Positions 18,141 to 29,074 of a DNA stretch of 64,000 nt are shown one piece after another (position 1 is the stretch's first letter; each line of letters starts with the position of its first letter). The stretch is taken from contig NZ_JAVALZ010000002.1 of NCBI RefSeq assembly GCF_030730865.1, positions 372,001-436,000 on the forward strand. The letters run 5' to 3'. The notes beneath the pieces were generated by a model. That model was not told where the DNA came from and did not search any database. It worked only from the letters and a program-made list of their open reading frames with translations. Position numbers and translations under genes: made by a program. Source of the DNA: Uliginosibacterium sp. 31-16 (GTDB lineage Bacteria > Pseudomonadota > Gammaproteobacteria > Burkholderiales > Rhodocyclaceae).

Positions 18141-19354
18141 AGAAGCTTCTGATACAACTGTTCAGCAGCAGGCTGCACCGCGTCATTGCTTGCGCAGCAC
18201 TTGCGGCATCCGCAAAAGCAGGCGCTCCTGTGGGAATCATGGCTGGTGTCTCCGACGCCGGCCCGGATGCAACCATCAGCCTGATCATGCGGGATATCGA
18301 TCAGAACAAGCTGGACGTTGCGCTGACCCGCACCGAAAACCTGCTGCGTCTGTATCCCAATTTCCGTCTGGCTCACCTGATCCGTGGCGACCTGCTGCTC
18401 GCCCGCACGCAAGCACTGACAACCTTCGGCAATGCATCCAATGCTCCGGCAGACCGCCTGGCTGATCTGCGCGATGAAGCTGTCATGCGCCTGCGTGGTT
18501 ACAAGAACCGGCCGGCGAAAGATGCGGTACCACGTTACCTGCTGCAGATGCGCGAAGATCAGAACCACGCGATCGTTGTCGACACCCAGCAGTCGCGTCT
18601 GTACCTGTACCGCAACGACAAGGGTCGCCCGATCTTCGTGGCAGACTGGTACATCAGCCAGGGCAAGGCGGGCGCGGAGAAACAGCGCGAAGGTGACAAC
18701 AAGACCCCGGTCGGGGTCTATCAGGTCACCGGCGTGATGCCACCGGAAAAAATCGGCGACTTTTATGGCAAACGCGCTTTCCCGCTGAACTATCCAAACG
18801 AGTGGGACAAGATGCAGGGTCGTAATGGTCACGGCATCTGGCTGCATGGTGTCCCCAAAGACACTTTCGCCCGCCCGCCCAAGGCTTCCGAGGGCTGTGT
18901 CGTGCTGGCCAATCAGGATCTGGACGCCCTGTCGAGCTATCTGCAGATCGGGGTGACGCCGGTCATCATCAGCAACGGTGTCGAATGGCTGTCGCTGGAC
19001 GACTGGCAGAACGAACGCACAGCCCTCAACAAGGAGATCGAGAGCTGGCGCGCCGACTGGGAAAGCCGTGACATCAACAAATATCTCGATCACTACTCGG
19101 ACCGTTTCCGCTCCGGCAACCAGAATCGGGAAGCCTGGGGCAAACAGAAGCGGGACGTTGCAACGGGCAAGAGCTGGATCAAGGTGGATGTGCGCAACCT
19201 CAGCGTGCTGCGCAACCCCGGCAAGGAAGATCTGGTCATGGTCAGCTTTGAACAGGATTACCGCAGCAGCAACCTGAGCAACGTCGCCAAGAAGCGCCAG
19301 TACTGGGCCAAGGAAGGCGGGCGCTGGAAAATCATTTACGAAGGAACCCTCTGA
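18137..19354 (+). CDS. L,D-transpeptidase (YkuD) with C-terminal NTF2-like domain
   Basis: A 405-residue exported protein. A TTG at 18137 overlaps the preceding TGA (TTGA) and gives KKLLIQLFSSRLHRVIACAA as an N-terminal signal or anchor; the upstream TTG at 18107 is less likely. The YkuD domain spans about 135-280, with the catalytic set IWLHGVP (His237) and SEGCVVLAN (Cys254). The usual SHGC(I/V)R(M/L) reads SEGCVVL, as in the YafK-like branch, which includes amidases that free Lpp. The C-terminal ~105 residues are an NTF2-like module (EIESWRADWESRDINKYLDH through GGRWKIIYEG) shared with the upstream TPR protein. It acts on peptidoglycan crosslinks or lipoprotein links; which reaction is not decided. 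Confidence 0.88.
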   Translation: MKKLLIQLFSSRLHRVIACAALAASAKAGAPVGIMAGVSDAGPDATISLIMRDIDQNKLDVALTRTENLLRLYPNFRLAHLIRGDLLLARTQALTTFGNASNAPADRLADLRDEAVMRLRGYKNRPAKDAVPRYLLQMREDQNHAIVVDTQQSRLYLYRNDKGRPIFVADWYISQGKAGAEKQREGDNKTPVGVYQVTGVMPPEKIGDFYGKRAFPLNYPNEWDKMQGRNGHGIWLHGVPKDTFARPPKASEGCVVLANQDLDALSSYLQIGVTPVIISNGVEWLSLDDWQNERTALNKEIESWRADWESRDINKYLDHYSDRFRSGNQNREAWGKQKRDVATGKSWIKVDVRNLSVLRNPGKEDLVMVSFEQDYRSSNLSNVAKKRQYWAKEGGRWKIIYEGTL

Positions 19355-19356
19355 AC

Positions 19357-19956
19357 ATGAAACTCTCGATGCAAAATCCGCTCCGCCGCCTCATGCAACT
19401 GGCTGGTGCAGCCCTGCTGCTGGTGACGCTGAATGCGGCAGCCCAGGCCGCACCGCAGGTCAAGATCGTCACCTCGATGGGCGACATCACACTGGAACTG
19501 AATGCCGACAAGGCCCCCCAGACAGTTGCCAACTTCCTCAAATACGTGGAAGACAAGCATTACGACGGCACGATCTTTCACCGCGTCATCAAGGACTTCA
19601 TGATCCAGGGCGGTGGTTTCACTCAGCAGATGGAGCAGAAACCTACCCAGCCTCCGGTGAAGAACGAAGCCAGCAATGGCCTGAAGAATGAGCGCGGCAG
19701 CATCGCCATGGCACGCACCGGCGACCCGCATTCGGCCACCGCCCAGTTCTTCATCAACACGGTCAACAACAGTTTTCTGGACTATCCCGGCCAGGATGGC
19801 TGGGGCTACTGCGTGTTCGGCAAAGTGATTGCCGGCATGGATGTGGTCGACAAGATCCGCGCCGTTGCCACTACCAACGCAGGGCCCTATCAGAACGTTC
19901 CGGCCCAGGCGATCATCATCAAGAGCGTGCAACTGTTGCCCGCCGCAAAGAAGTAA
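19357..19956 (+). CDS. ppiA: Periplasmic cyclophilin-type peptidyl-prolyl isomerase
   Basis: A 199-residue cyclophilin with a cleavable signal peptide (about 1-31, LNAAAQAA). The catalytic core is complete: [35 protein letters not shown] and GWGYCVFGKV. It follows the L,D-transpeptidase by 2 bp and precedes a cytoplasmic cyclophilin that is very similar over its whole length, so the pair looks like a tandem duplication with one copy exported. Confidence 0.93.
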   Translation: MKLSMQNPLRRLMQLAGAALLLVTLNAAAQAAPQVKIVTSMGDITLELNADKAPQTVANFLKYVEDKHYDGTIFHRVIKDFMIQGGGFTQQMEQKPTQPPVKNEASNGLKNERGSIAMARTGDPHSATAQFFINTVNNSFLDYPGQDGWGYCVFGKVIAGMDVVDKIRAVATTNAGPYQNVPAQAIIIKSVQLLPAAKK

Positions 19957-19979
19957 CCCCTCCCTTTTTTAGTTTTCAG

Positions 19980-20008
19980 CCGGGCCGCACGCTGTGGCCC
20001 GCATTTTA
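19980..20008 (+). terminator. Possible weak terminator between the two cyclophilin genes
   Basis: CGGGCC ... GGCCCG forms a 6-bp stem followed by CATTTTAC. The T-run is poor, so it may only attenuate. Confidence 0.3.
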
Positions 20009-20020
20009 CGGAGCCTATCC

Positions 20021-20512
20021 ATGGTCAAGCTGCACACCCGCTTCGGCGTCATCACCCTCGAACTGGATGCCGAAAAGGCCCCCGAATCGGTCAAGAATTT
20101 CCTCGCCTATGTCGAGGCCGGCCACTACAACGGCACCATCTTCCATCGCGTCATCAAGGACTTCATGATCCAGGGTGGCGGCATGCTGCCGGACATGAGC
20201 CAGAAGTCCTGCAACGCTCCGATCAAGAACGAAGCCAACAACGGCCTGAAGAACGACCGCGGCACCATCGCCATGGCCCGCACCTCGGACCCGCATTCGG
20301 CGACTGCCCAGTTCTTCATCAACACCGTGGATAACGACTTCCTGAACTTCCGCGCCGAAACCACCCAAGGCTGGGGCTACGCCGTGTTCGGCAAGGTTGT
20401 CGAAGGTCTGGACGTGGTGGATCAGATCCGCGCAGTCAAGACCAGCAAGAGCGGCTATCACTCCGACGTACCGGTCGAGGCCGTGGTCATCGACAAGGCT
20501 GAAATCGTCTGA
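20021..20512 (+). CDS. ppiB: Cytoplasmic peptidyl-prolyl cis-trans isomerase B
   Basis: A 163-residue cyclophilin without a signal peptide, start ATG 20021 ([20 protein letters not shown]). It shares [34 protein letters not shown] and WGYAVFGKV with the preceding periplasmic paralogue. It catalyses proline isomerisation during folding in the cytosol. lpxH follows 70 bp downstream. Confidence 0.95.
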   Translation: MVKLHTRFGVITLELDAEKAPESVKNFLAYVEAGHYNGTIFHRVIKDFMIQGGGMLPDMSQKSCNAPIKNEANNGLKNDRGTIAMARTSDPHSATAQFFINTVDNDFLNFRAETTQGWGYAVFGKVVEGLDVVDQIRAVKTSKSGYHSDVPVEAVVIDKAEIV

Positions 20513-20536
20513 TTGCCAGACTGACTGCCATCAATG

Positions 20537-20561
20537 ACGCCGGCCCCGCGCCGGCGTTCTT
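20537..20561 (+). terminator. Possible weak terminator after ppiB
   Basis: ACGCCGGC, 5-base loop, GCCGGCGT then TTCTT: an 8-bp perfect stem with an interrupted T-run, 24 bp after the ppiB stop. Confidence 0.4.
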
Positions 20562-20582
20562 AAATCCGCTGGACGCCCTGTC

Positions 20583-21299
20583 TTGATTCTCTTCATCTCG
20601 GACCTTCATCTTTGCGCCAGGCGGCCGGAAACCACCGCAGCCTTCCTGCGCTTCATTGATGGCCCGGCGCGTCAGGCGAAAACCCTGTGGATTCTTGGCG
20701 ATCTGTTCGAATTCTGGGTCGGCGACGATGATCTCGGCGATCCTTTCCACGCCCGTATAGCCCAAGCACTGGCGGCACTGAGCCACAGCGGCGTCGACAT
20801 CCGGATCATTGTCGGCAATCGCGACTTCCTGCTCGGCAGCATCTTTGCGGCTCGTTGTGGCGCGCACATCGTCACGGAGCCCGCCCTTATCGAGCTAAAC
20901 GGGCATCGCGTCGTGCTCATGCACGGCGACGCGCAATGCACCGATGACGTCGCCTATCAGCGTTTCCGTCGCCGCATCCGCTCGCCCTTGAGTCTCGCCC
21001 TGCTGCGCCGCCTGCCACTCAGATTCCGTCGTGTACTGGCCGAACGCATCCGGCGCAACAGCGAAAACTCGCGCGACTATCAGGCAGGGATTTTTTTCGA
21101 TCTGAACCCGCAGGTTGTCGAAACACTTTTCCGGACGACCCATGCCGACTGGATGATTCACGGCCACACCCACCGCCCGGCACTCCATACCCTCAATGTC
21201 GATGGTCGTGAACGCCAGCGCTGGGTCTTGGCCGACTGGCACGACCAGGCCACCTGGCTGCAAGCAGGGCCGGACGGCATCATTGCCTTGAGTGAATGA
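20583..21299 (+). CDS. lpxH: UDP-2,3-diacylglucosamine diphosphatase
   Basis: A 238-residue membrane-associated calcineurin-type phosphoesterase that hydrolyses UDP-2,3-diacylglucosamine to lipid X in lipid A synthesis. The TTG start at 20583 places the first metal motif at FISDLHL. GDLFEFWVGDD, GNRDFLLG, MHGDAQCTDD and HGHTHRPA complete the dinuclear metal site. A Gram-negative outer membrane with lipid A is therefore expected. It is the last plus-strand gene before a bidirectional terminator. Confidence 0.96.
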   Translation: MILFISDLHLCARRPETTAAFLRFIDGPARQAKTLWILGDLFEFWVGDDDLGDPFHARIAQALAALSHSGVDIRIIVGNRDFLLGSIFAARCGAHIVTEPALIELNGHRVVLMHGDAQCTDDVAYQRFRRRIRSPLSLALLRRLPLRFRRVLAERIRRNSENSRDYQAGIFFDLNPQVVETLFRTTHADWMIHGHTHRPALHTLNVDGRERQRWVLADWHDQATWLQAGPDGIIALSE

Positions 21300-21452
21300 A
21301 AGTGGCTGCAGCCTCTTTCTAACGCCTGTCTGAAGACCCGCTACTGACGGGCCTCTCCAGATCCCCCATCCGAAGATCCTCATGACGGCTGCCTGTCCCG
21401 GCAGAAAGCCCGAAGATCAAGGCGGGAAGCCGCTCTTCAAGCACCCTTGAAT

Positions 21453-21484
21453 AAAAAAAGCCTCCAGGCTATGGAGGCTTTTTT
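21453..21484. terminator. Bidirectional terminator between lpxH and purF
   Basis: AAAAAAAGCCTCCA, short loop, TGGAGGCTTTTTT, with strong A- and T-tracts on the two sides. It can end both lpxH (+) and the long purF-side operon (-). The 150 bp before it contain several degenerate dispersed-repeat fragments (GAAGATCCTC, GCCGCTCTTC). Confidence 0.88.
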
Positions 21485-21505
21485 CATGCCGAACCAGGCT
21501 TCAGC

Positions 21506-23026
21506 TCAGGAACCAGCCATCAGGTTCAGATCCAGTTGTTCGCCGTCTTCATCAGCCGCCTTGCTGGCCGCACCACGGCCACCTTCAACAGCGTCCAGAT
21601 ACTCCGGCGTCACATCGCCCGTCACATAGATACCGTCGAAACACGAGCACTCGAACTGCTCGACCGCCGGATTGAGATCGCCGACCGCTTTCTTCAGGTC
21701 TTCCAGATCCTGATAGATCATCGCATCAGCCCCAATCTCGGCCCCCACCTGATCGGCGTCACGGAAGGCCGCGATCAGCTCGGTGCGGCTGGGCATGTCG
21801 ATACCGTACACGTTGGCGTGGCGCACAGGCGGCGCGGCCGAGGCCATGAACACCTGGGTGGCGCCGGCTTCGCGGGCCATGTTGATGATCTCGCGACTGG
21901 TCGTGCCACGCACGATGGAATCATCCACCAGCAGCACGTTCTTGCCGGCAAATTCCTGGTGCATCGCATTGAGTTTCTGGCGCACCGACTTACGCCGCAC
22001 TGCCTGCCCCGGCATGATGAAGGTACGGCCGATATAGCGGTTCTTCACGAAGCCCTCGCGATAGGCCACGCCCAGATGGCTGGCCAACTCCATCGCTGCG
22101 GAACGGCTCGAATCCGGAATCGGGATCACCACGTCGATCTTCAGGTGTGAGTACTCGCGCTTGATCTTCTCGGCCAGATAGACACCCATCTTGACGCGGC
22201 TCTCATAAACGGAGATGCCGTCGATGATCGAATCCGGGCGCGCCAGATAGACGTACTCGAACATGCATGGCGCGTAGGGACGTGCAGCGGCACACTGACG
22301 CACCGCCAGATTGCCTTGCGTATCGATCAGCACGGCTTCGCCAGGAGCAATGTCACGCACCGGTTTGAAGCCAAGCACGTCGATCGCCACAGATTCGGAC
22401 GCCACCATGTACTCGGTGCCTTCCGGCGTTTCATGCTTGCCAAGGATCAACGGACGGATGCCATGCGGATCGCGGAAGGCCAGCAGGCCGTAGCCGGCAA
22501 TCATCACCACGGCAGCGTAGGCGCCCTTGGCACGTTTGTGGGTGCCCGCAACCGCCGCAAAGATGGTTTCCTCATCAAGACGGAAAGCCCCGTTTGAAGC
22601 CACCTGCAGTTCGTGCGCCAGCACGTTGAGCAACACTTCCGAATCGGAATTGGTGTTCATGTGGCGCAGGTCGCCCAGATACATCTCGCGCTTGAGTTCG
22701 TCCGAATTGGTCAGGTTGCCGTTGTGCGCCAGCATCAGGCCGAAGGGCGAATTCACGTAGAAAGGCTGTGCTTCGGCGGCATTGAAAGCCGAGCCTGCAG
22801 TCGGGTAGCGGCAGTGGCCGATGCCCCAGTTGCCGGCCAGATTGCGCATGTTGCGGGTGCGGAACACCTCGCTCGCCAGGCCGGAGCCCTTGTGCATGTG
22901 GAAGCGCCCACCTTCTGCCGTAGCAATCCCTGCCGCATCCTGACCACGGTGCTGCAGAACCTGCAGACCGTCATACAGCAGTTGATTGACAGGGGTTTTT
23001 GCCACTACACCGATAATTCCACACAT
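21506..23026 (-). CDS. purF: Amidophosphoribosyltransferase
   Basis: A 506-residue enzyme making phosphoribosylamine from PRPP and glutamine, the first committed step of purine synthesis. MCGIIGV gives the processed N-terminal Cys nucleophile of the Ntn amidotransferase domain (about 1-230), with GIGHCRYPT nearby. The C-terminal phosphoribosyltransferase domain carries the PRPP loop VLLVDDSIVRGTTSREI. Three late cysteines (EQFECSCFDG) may be vestigial. It is the last gene of the folC-SPOR-cvpA-purF group; cvpA ends 6 bp upstream. Confidence 0.98.
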   Translation of the reverse strand: MCGIIGVVAKTPVNQLLYDGLQVLQHRGQDAAGIATAEGGRFHMHKGSGLASEVFRTRNMRNLAGNWGIGHCRYPTAGSAFNAAEAQPFYVNSPFGLMLAHNGNLTNSDELKREMYLGDLRHMNTNSDSEVLLNVLAHELQVASNGAFRLDEETIFAAVAGTHKRAKGAYAAVVMIAGYGLLAFRDPHGIRPLILGKHETPEGTEYMVASESVAIDVLGFKPVRDIAPGEAVLIDTQGNLAVRQCAAARPYAPCMFEYVYLARPDSIIDGISVYESRVKMGVYLAEKIKREYSHLKIDVVIPIPDSSRSAAMELASHLGVAYREGFVKNRYIGRTFIMPGQAVRRKSVRQKLNAMHQEFAGKNVLLVDDSIVRGTTSREIINMAREAGATQVFMASAAPPVRHANVYGIDMPSRTELIAAFRDADQVGAEIGADAMIYQDLEDLKKAVGDLNPAVEQFECSCFDGIYVTGDVTPEYLDAVEGGRGAASKAADEDGEQLDLNLMAGS

Positions 23027-23032
23027 ACCTTC

Positions 23033-23530
23033 TCACCTGTCTCGATACTTGATACGTTGCCCCAGCTCCTTGGGAAGCCAGGGTTTGGCAGCGATTACTG
23101 CCGTTTCCAGCGGCGGCGCGAAAACCGCTTCGCGCCACCAGGATTCCTTGGGCAGGCTGCTCATGCCCGCCGCGGCAACAAGCAGCACGGCCACGACCAG
23201 AGCACGCACAGCTCCGAAACAGCCGCCAAGAAAACGATCCACCGGGCTCAGCCCCGAAGCCGCCAGCAAACTGCGCAAAATCCAGCGCAATACCGCCAGC
23301 ACGATCAGCAAGGCGATGAAAACCAGCAGAAACGCCAGCGGCCAGCGCAGCCACGGAGTCTGGATGATTCCGTCAAGAAACGGCGCCAGTGGCTTTGCCG
23401 CCTGCCAGGCCACGGCAATCGCCACAACCCAGCCCAGCAGAGCGAATATTTCACTGATCAGCCCCCGCCACAAACCAAGCAGTACGCTCAGCAGGAGGAA
23501 ACCCAGAAACACATAGTCAAACCCGCTCAC
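23033..23530 (-). CDS. cvpA: CvpA family inner-membrane protein
   Basis: A 165-residue protein with four predicted membrane helices (about 5-25, 28-45, 62-82, 100-122) and the FDYVFLGFLLLSVLLGLWRG and GFxDRxLGxxFG-type segment (VDRFLGGCFGAVRA). CvpA is needed for colicin V export and envelope-stress tolerance in enterics, but its activity is unknown. It overlaps the SPOR gene by 4 bp (ATGA) and precedes purF, the classic cvpA-purF arrangement. Confidence 0.94.
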   Translation of the reverse strand: MSGFDYVFLGFLLLSVLLGLWRGLISEIFALLGWVVAIAVAWQAAKPLAPFLDGIIQTPWLRWPLAFLLVFIALLIVLAVLRWILRSLLAASGLSPVDRFLGGCFGAVRALVVAVLLVAAAGMSSLPKESWWREAVFAPPLETAVIAAKPWLPKELGQRIKYRDR

Positions 23531-24222
23531 TTGCTCGTCACGATCCCGTTCAAACCGGCCTTCTTGAGCTTGGCCACCACGACATCCGCCGCCGCGCGAT
23601 CACTGAATGGCCCCGCACGCACACGTGTCTTGTCCTCAACTTTCTGGGTCCCGGCCTTCACTCCGCCTGCGCCTGCCCGATTGAGCACTTCGCGGGCATT
23701 CGCTTCGTCACGGAAGACGCCAAGCTGGACATAGAATTTCTGACCCGCAGGCTCGCGCGCAGCAGCCGGCTTGCCTTCGAGGATTTCACGCGCGCGCTGC
23801 GCTTCACTGACGGATTTGGGTGCAATGACAGGCTTTGATGCGGCAACTTCAGGTACAGCAGGAGCCGCACTTTGCGCCGTAGCGACCGGCTTCTCAGCCA
23901 ACCTCGGCGCTGACTGGACTCCAGCCGGGGCTGACGCCACCGGCAGCGGAGCGCTTTGTGCGGGGGCGCGCATAACAGGCGCCGATTGCACAGGCAGGAC
24001 AGGGCTGGCAGGAGGCGGCGCCGTTCCCGTGATCAGCCGGGACGCGTAATTGCTGCCCTCCTGACTGGGAATCCGGATCTGGAGTTCATTGCTGCCAGGC
24101 CTGGGCTCGCTATCCATGATCATCGGCAGGATGATGGCGGCCAGCAAAGCCAGGGCAATAGCCCCCACCAGACGGCGGCGGGCGCGTTTCTTGAGATCGA
24201 GCTGAACGTCGTTGTCGGCCAT
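23527..24222 (-). CDS. SPOR-domain membrane protein (DedD-like)
   Basis: A 231-residue protein: cytoplasmic basic N-terminus (DLKKRARRRL), one transmembrane helix (about 17-35), a long Pro/Ala/Ser-rich periplasmic linker (about 60-145) and a C-terminal SPOR domain (about 155-230, KFYVQLGVFRDEANAREVLN ... TRVRAGPFSDRAAADVVVAK). SPOR domains bind denuded septal glycan, so the protein likely localises to the division site as DedD does. It lies in the conserved folC-dedD-cvpA-purF order. Confidence 0.9.
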   Translation of the reverse strand: MADNDVQLDLKKRARRRLVGAIALALLAAIILPMIMDSEPRPGSNELQIRIPSQEGSNYASRLITGTAPPPASPVLPVQSAPVMRAPAQSAPLPVASAPAGVQSAPRLAEKPVATAQSAAPAVPEVAASKPVIAPKSVSEAQRAREILEGKPAAAREPAGQKFYVQLGVFRDEANAREVLNRAGAGGVKAGTQKVEDKTRVRAGPFSDRAAADVVVAKLKKAGLNGIVTSK

Positions 24223-24237
24223 GAGTGCTTACCGGGA

Positions 24238-25512
24238 TTACGTGGCTCTGGTGACGACCTGCATCACATCTGCCACGGTCAGGAAGGATCCGAAGGTCAC
24301 GATTCTATCACCCTCGCCAACCCGGCTTCGTGCCGATGCGAAGGCGCTGTGCGGATCGGCAAACAGCTCGATGTGCCCCTTGGCTCCCAATGTCTGCAGG
24401 GTCGCTTTCAATTCGGCGGCACGGGCGCCACGCGGCCCCGGCAGATCACACAGCAGCCAGTGATCGACACGTGGCAGCATGGCTTTGAGCGTGCCTTCGA
24501 TATCCTTGTCGGCCAGCATGCCGCACACCGCCCAGGTATCCGGAAAGAAGCCCATGTTGGCCAGATTGTCAGCCAGCACGGCAGCGGCCTGCGGGTTATG
24601 GGCTACATCCAGCACGACACTCGGGCGCCCTGGCAAGACCTGGAAACGCCCCGGCAGTTCAACCTGCATAAGTCCCTGACGCACGGCCTGCATCGGCACC
24701 GGCAAGCGTTCCTCGAGGGCTTCCAGCGCAGCCAGAACGCTCGAAGCATTCAGCAACTGATTAGCTCCACGCAAGGCTGGATACGCAAGACTGTTACGAC
24801 TGGTACGGCGGCCGACGAATTTCCATTGCTGCTTGTCGCCGGAGAAGCCGTAATCACGGCCCTGTACGAGCAGGTCGGCGCCAATCGCGCGTGCATGCTC
24901 GATCAGCGTAAGGGGAGGCTGCGGATCGCCGCAGATGGCGGGTTTCCCGGCACGATAAATGCCGGCTTTCTCGAAACCGATCTTCTCACGGGTATCGCCC
25001 AGGTAATCCATGTGATCCATGGCTACACCCGTGACAATCGCACAATCCGGCTCGATCACGTTGACCGCATCCAGACGCCCGCCCAGCCCCACTTCCAGAA
25101 TGATCACGTCCAGCGATTGCTGGCAGAACAGCCACCAGGCGGCCAGCGTTCCGAACTCGAAATAGGTCAGGGATGTTGCGCCCCGTGCCGCCTCTACTGC
25201 AGCAAAAGCGGCACAAAGCTGCGCATCGCTGGCCTCCGCCAGATTGATGCGCACCCGCTCGTTGTAGCGCAACAGATGCGGCGAGGTGTACAGGCCAACC
25301 GAATAGCCGGCGGCACGCACAATCGCTTCCAGCATGGCGCAGGTGGAACCCTTGCCATTGGTGCCGCCAACCGTAATGACTACCGCGCTGGTCTGTGCCG
25401 CCAGCGCGACAAGTACGTCCTGCACCCGGGTCAGCCCGAGATCGATCGGGCGTGAGTGCTGACCCTCTATATGGGTCAGCCAGGCCTCCAGCGAGGCAAA
25501 CTCGACGCGCAT
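24238..25512 (-). CDS. folC: Bifunctional folylpolyglutamate/dihydrofolate synthase
   Basis: A 424-residue Mur-ligase-fold enzyme adding glutamate to dihydropteroate and to reduced folates. The P-loop is GGTNGKGSTCAMLEAI (about 48-63), followed by TSPHLLRYNERVRIN, YFEFGTLAAWW and VGLGGRLDAVNV; DVAHNPQAA is in the C-terminal ligase part. Its start is 3 bp after the accD stop, the standard accD-folC pairing. Confidence 0.97.
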   Translation of the reverse strand: MRVEFASLEAWLTHIEGQHSRPIDLGLTRVQDVLVALAAQTSAVVITVGGTNGKGSTCAMLEAIVRAAGYSVGLYTSPHLLRYNERVRINLAEASDAQLCAAFAAVEAARGATSLTYFEFGTLAAWWLFCQQSLDVIILEVGLGGRLDAVNVIEPDCAIVTGVAMDHMDYLGDTREKIGFEKAGIYRAGKPAICGDPQPPLTLIEHARAIGADLLVQGRDYGFSGDKQQWKFVGRRTSRNSLAYPALRGANQLLNASSVLAALEALEERLPVPMQAVRQGLMQVELPGRFQVLPGRPSVVLDVAHNPQAAAVLADNLANMGFFPDTWAVCGMLADKDIEGTLKAMLPRVDHWLLCDLPGPRGARAAELKATLQTLGAKGHIELFADPHSAFASARSRVGEGDRIVTFGSFLTVADVMQVVTRAT

Positions 25513-25515
25513 GGG

Positions 25516-26385
25516 TCAGGCGTTGGCAACCGCCGGCTGGCGGGACAGCAGGGTAATGACTTGCGACAGACGATCACGCAATTCACGCCGATCAACGACC
25601 ATGTCGATGGCTCCCTTTTCCAGCAGGAACTCGGAGCGCTGGAAACCTTCCGGCAACTTCTCGCGCACGGTTTGCTCGATCACACGCGGCCCGGCGAACC
25701 CGATCAGGGCGCCAGGTTCGGCCATCACCACATCGCCCATGAAGGCGAAGCTGGCAGAAACGCCGCCCATGGTCGGATCCGTTAACACGGTAATGAAGGG
25801 CAGTTTCTTGCTCGACAGGCGCGTAATGGCCGCCGTAGTCTTGGCCATCTGCATCAGCGAGAACAGGCCTTCCTGCATGCGGGCACCGCCCGTAGCAGTG
25901 AAGCAGATGAAGGGAAGCCCCTGCTCCACGGCAGCATTTACGCCCCGCACAAAGCGCTCGCCCACCACCGAGCCCATTGAGCCGCCCTGGAATTCAAACT
26001 CGAACACAGCCACGACAGCAGGAACGGTCTTGATAGAGCCCTGCATGACTACCAGCGCATCGGACTCCCCGGTGTCTTCGTTGGCCGCTGCGAGACGATC
26101 GACATACTTCTTGCTGTCACGGAACTTGAGCGGATCCACCGGCAGCACTTCTGCACCGATTTCGAAACGCCCTTCCGGGTCCAGCAGCAAGTCCAGGCGC
26201 TGGCGCGAGCTGACGCGTTTATGATGCCCGCACTTGGGGCACACATGCTCACTGGCCTCGAGATCGGAACGGTACAGCACGGCCTCACAAGCATCACATT
26301 TGATCCACAGACCTTCGGGAATCGATTTGCGTGCAGGCTGGTCGCGTTTGATCTTGGGCGGCAGAAGTTTGGTGAGCCAACTCAT
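25516..26385 (-). CDS. accD: Acetyl-CoA carboxylase carboxyltransferase subunit beta
   Basis: A 289-residue subunit transferring carboxyl from carboxybiotin to acetyl-CoA. The N-terminal zinc ribbon is complete (CDAC ... CPKC at about 30-52), and the crotonase-like core has [22 protein letters not shown] and [17 protein letters not shown]. It is located between trpA and folC, the usual order in Beta- and Gammaproteobacteria. Confidence 0.98.
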   Translation of the reverse strand: MSWLTKLLPPKIKRDQPARKSIPEGLWIKCDACEAVLYRSDLEASEHVCPKCGHHKRVSSRQRLDLLLDPEGRFEIGAEVLPVDPLKFRDSKKYVDRLAAANEDTGESDALVVMQGSIKTVPAVVAVFEFEFQGGSMGSVVGERFVRGVNAAVEQGLPFICFTATGGARMQEGLFSLMQMAKTTAAITRLSSKKLPFITVLTDPTMGGVSASFAFMGDVVMAEPGALIGFAGPRVIEQTVREKLPEGFQRSEFLLEKGAIDMVVDRRELRDRLSQVITLLSRQPAVANA

Positions 26386-26411
26386 GAGATAGTCCTCGTA
26401 TTCAGATTCGG

Positions 26412-27215
26412 TCAGGCGCGAGCCGTGTCCATGGCGGCGCGTACGCCGGAAAGGAAATTCGTCAGGCGCTCGGCCAGCCCCGTTTCGCCGTTTTCAACTT
26501 CCTGCACGATGCGCGAACCGATCACCACAGCGTCAGCCACAGCGGCAACGGCCCGGGCCGATTCGGCATCGCGAATGCCGAAGCCGACACCGATCGGCAG
26601 CTGGATATGCTGACGCAACTCGGTCAGCTTGGCCGCGACATTCGCCACATCCAGATTGGCTGCACCCGTGACCCCCTTGAGCGACACGTAATACACATAA
26701 CCATCCGCAAGTTTTGCCACGGCCTGAGCGCGCGAAGCCGGCGTCGTCGGCGCCAGCAGGAAAATCGGGGCAATGCCGAAACGCTTGAGCACGGCCACGC
26801 GCTCCGACGCTTCTTCGGGCGGCAAATCGACAGTCAGCAGACCATCAATGCCTGCAGCCTGTGCTGCAGCAGCAAACGCTTCGTAACCCATCGCCTCGAC
26901 CGGATTGGCATAGCCCATCAGGACCACTGGGGTTTCGACATTGGTCTGGCGGAATTCCGCCACCATTGCGATTACCTTGCGCAGACTGGTGCCATGCGCC
27001 AGTGCGCGCTCGGCAGCGCGCTGAATGACAGGGCCATCAGCCGACGGATCGGTAAACGGTACGCCAAGTTCGATGATGTCAGCGCCGCCTTGCACCAATG
27101 CGTGCATCAGGCCAACCGTAGCTGCCGGCGTCGGGTCGCCAGCAGTGATGTAGGGAATCAGGGCCTGACGGCCTTCGGCCTTGAGGCGGGAAAATGCGTT
27201 CTGGATGCGAGACAT
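26412..27215 (-). CDS. trpA: Tryptophan synthase alpha chain
   Basis: A 267-residue TIM-barrel subunit cleaving indole-3-glycerol phosphate. ATG 27215 begins [15 protein letters not shown]; an upstream in-frame start lies in the trpB gap. Catalytic Glu and Asp appear in [17 protein letters not shown], and [10 protein letters not shown] and VIGSRIV bind phosphate. It follows trpB by 31 bp and, with TrpB, forms the channelled complex. Confidence 0.98.
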   Translation of the reverse strand: MSRIQNAFSRLKAEGRQALIPYITAGDPTPAATVGLMHALVQGGADIIELGVPFTDPSADGPVIQRAAERALAHGTSLRKVIAMVAEFRQTNVETPVVLMGYANPVEAMGYEAFAAAAQAAGIDGLLTVDLPPEEASERVAVLKRFGIAPIFLLAPTTPASRAQAVAKLADGYVYYVSLKGVTGAANLDVANVAAKLTELRQHIQLPIGVGFGIRDAESARAVAAVADAVVIGSRIVQEVENGETGLAERLTNFLSGVRAAMDTARA

Positions 27216-27246
27216 GATTGCGACGGAATCCGGTCGGTAAATAAGG

Positions 27247-28450
<1,204 letters not shown>

Positions 28451-28458
<8 letters not shown>

Positions 28459-29074
28459 CTGCTTCACGTACTCCAGCAACAAAAGCTTCCATCAGGGTGC
28501 GGTCCTTGATTCCCTTGGCCGCTTCGACACCACTGCTTACATCCACCGCCCACGGCTTTACCGTACGCACGGCACCGGCCACATTTTCCGGAGTCAGCCC
28601 GCCCGCCAACACCAGCGGCACCGGAAAGTGCTCTGGCAGCAGGCTCCAGTCAAAGACTTCGCCCCCCCCACCATAGCCCTCAACCCAAGCATCCACCAGC
28701 AAACCGGCCGTTCCCGGAAAGCGGGCCGCGTAGTTTACCAGATCGAAGCCCGCCCGGACCCGCGCGGCCTTCATCCAGGGGCGCCCGAAGCTGGCGCAAT
28801 ACGCTGCATCTTCCTCGCCATGAAACTGCAACAGCCCCAAAGGTACGGCCGCAAGCACTTCACGCACCTGCTCGGCGGATTCGTTTACAAACAGCCCCAC
28901 GCTGGTAACGAAGGGCGGTAGCAGCGCACACAGCTCACGTGCCTGTGCAATGCTCACAGCGCGCGGGCTGGGCGGATAAAACACGAAACCGATGGCATCG
29001 GCGCCGGCCGCCACCGCGGCCAGTACATCCTGCGGCCGCGTCAGACCGCACATCTTGATTCGGGTACGTTTCAT
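28451..29074 (-). CDS. trpF: Phosphoribosylanthranilate isomerase
   Basis: A 207-residue TIM barrel isomerising phosphoribosylanthranilate. ATG 29074 gives [20 protein letters not shown], with the catalytic cysteine in KMCGLT and the general acid Asp in [18 protein letters not shown] and [10 protein letters not shown] are typical. It is preceded by a 252-bp gap after truA rather than being tightly coupled, so the trpFBA-accD-folC run may have its own promoter there. Confidence 0.97.
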
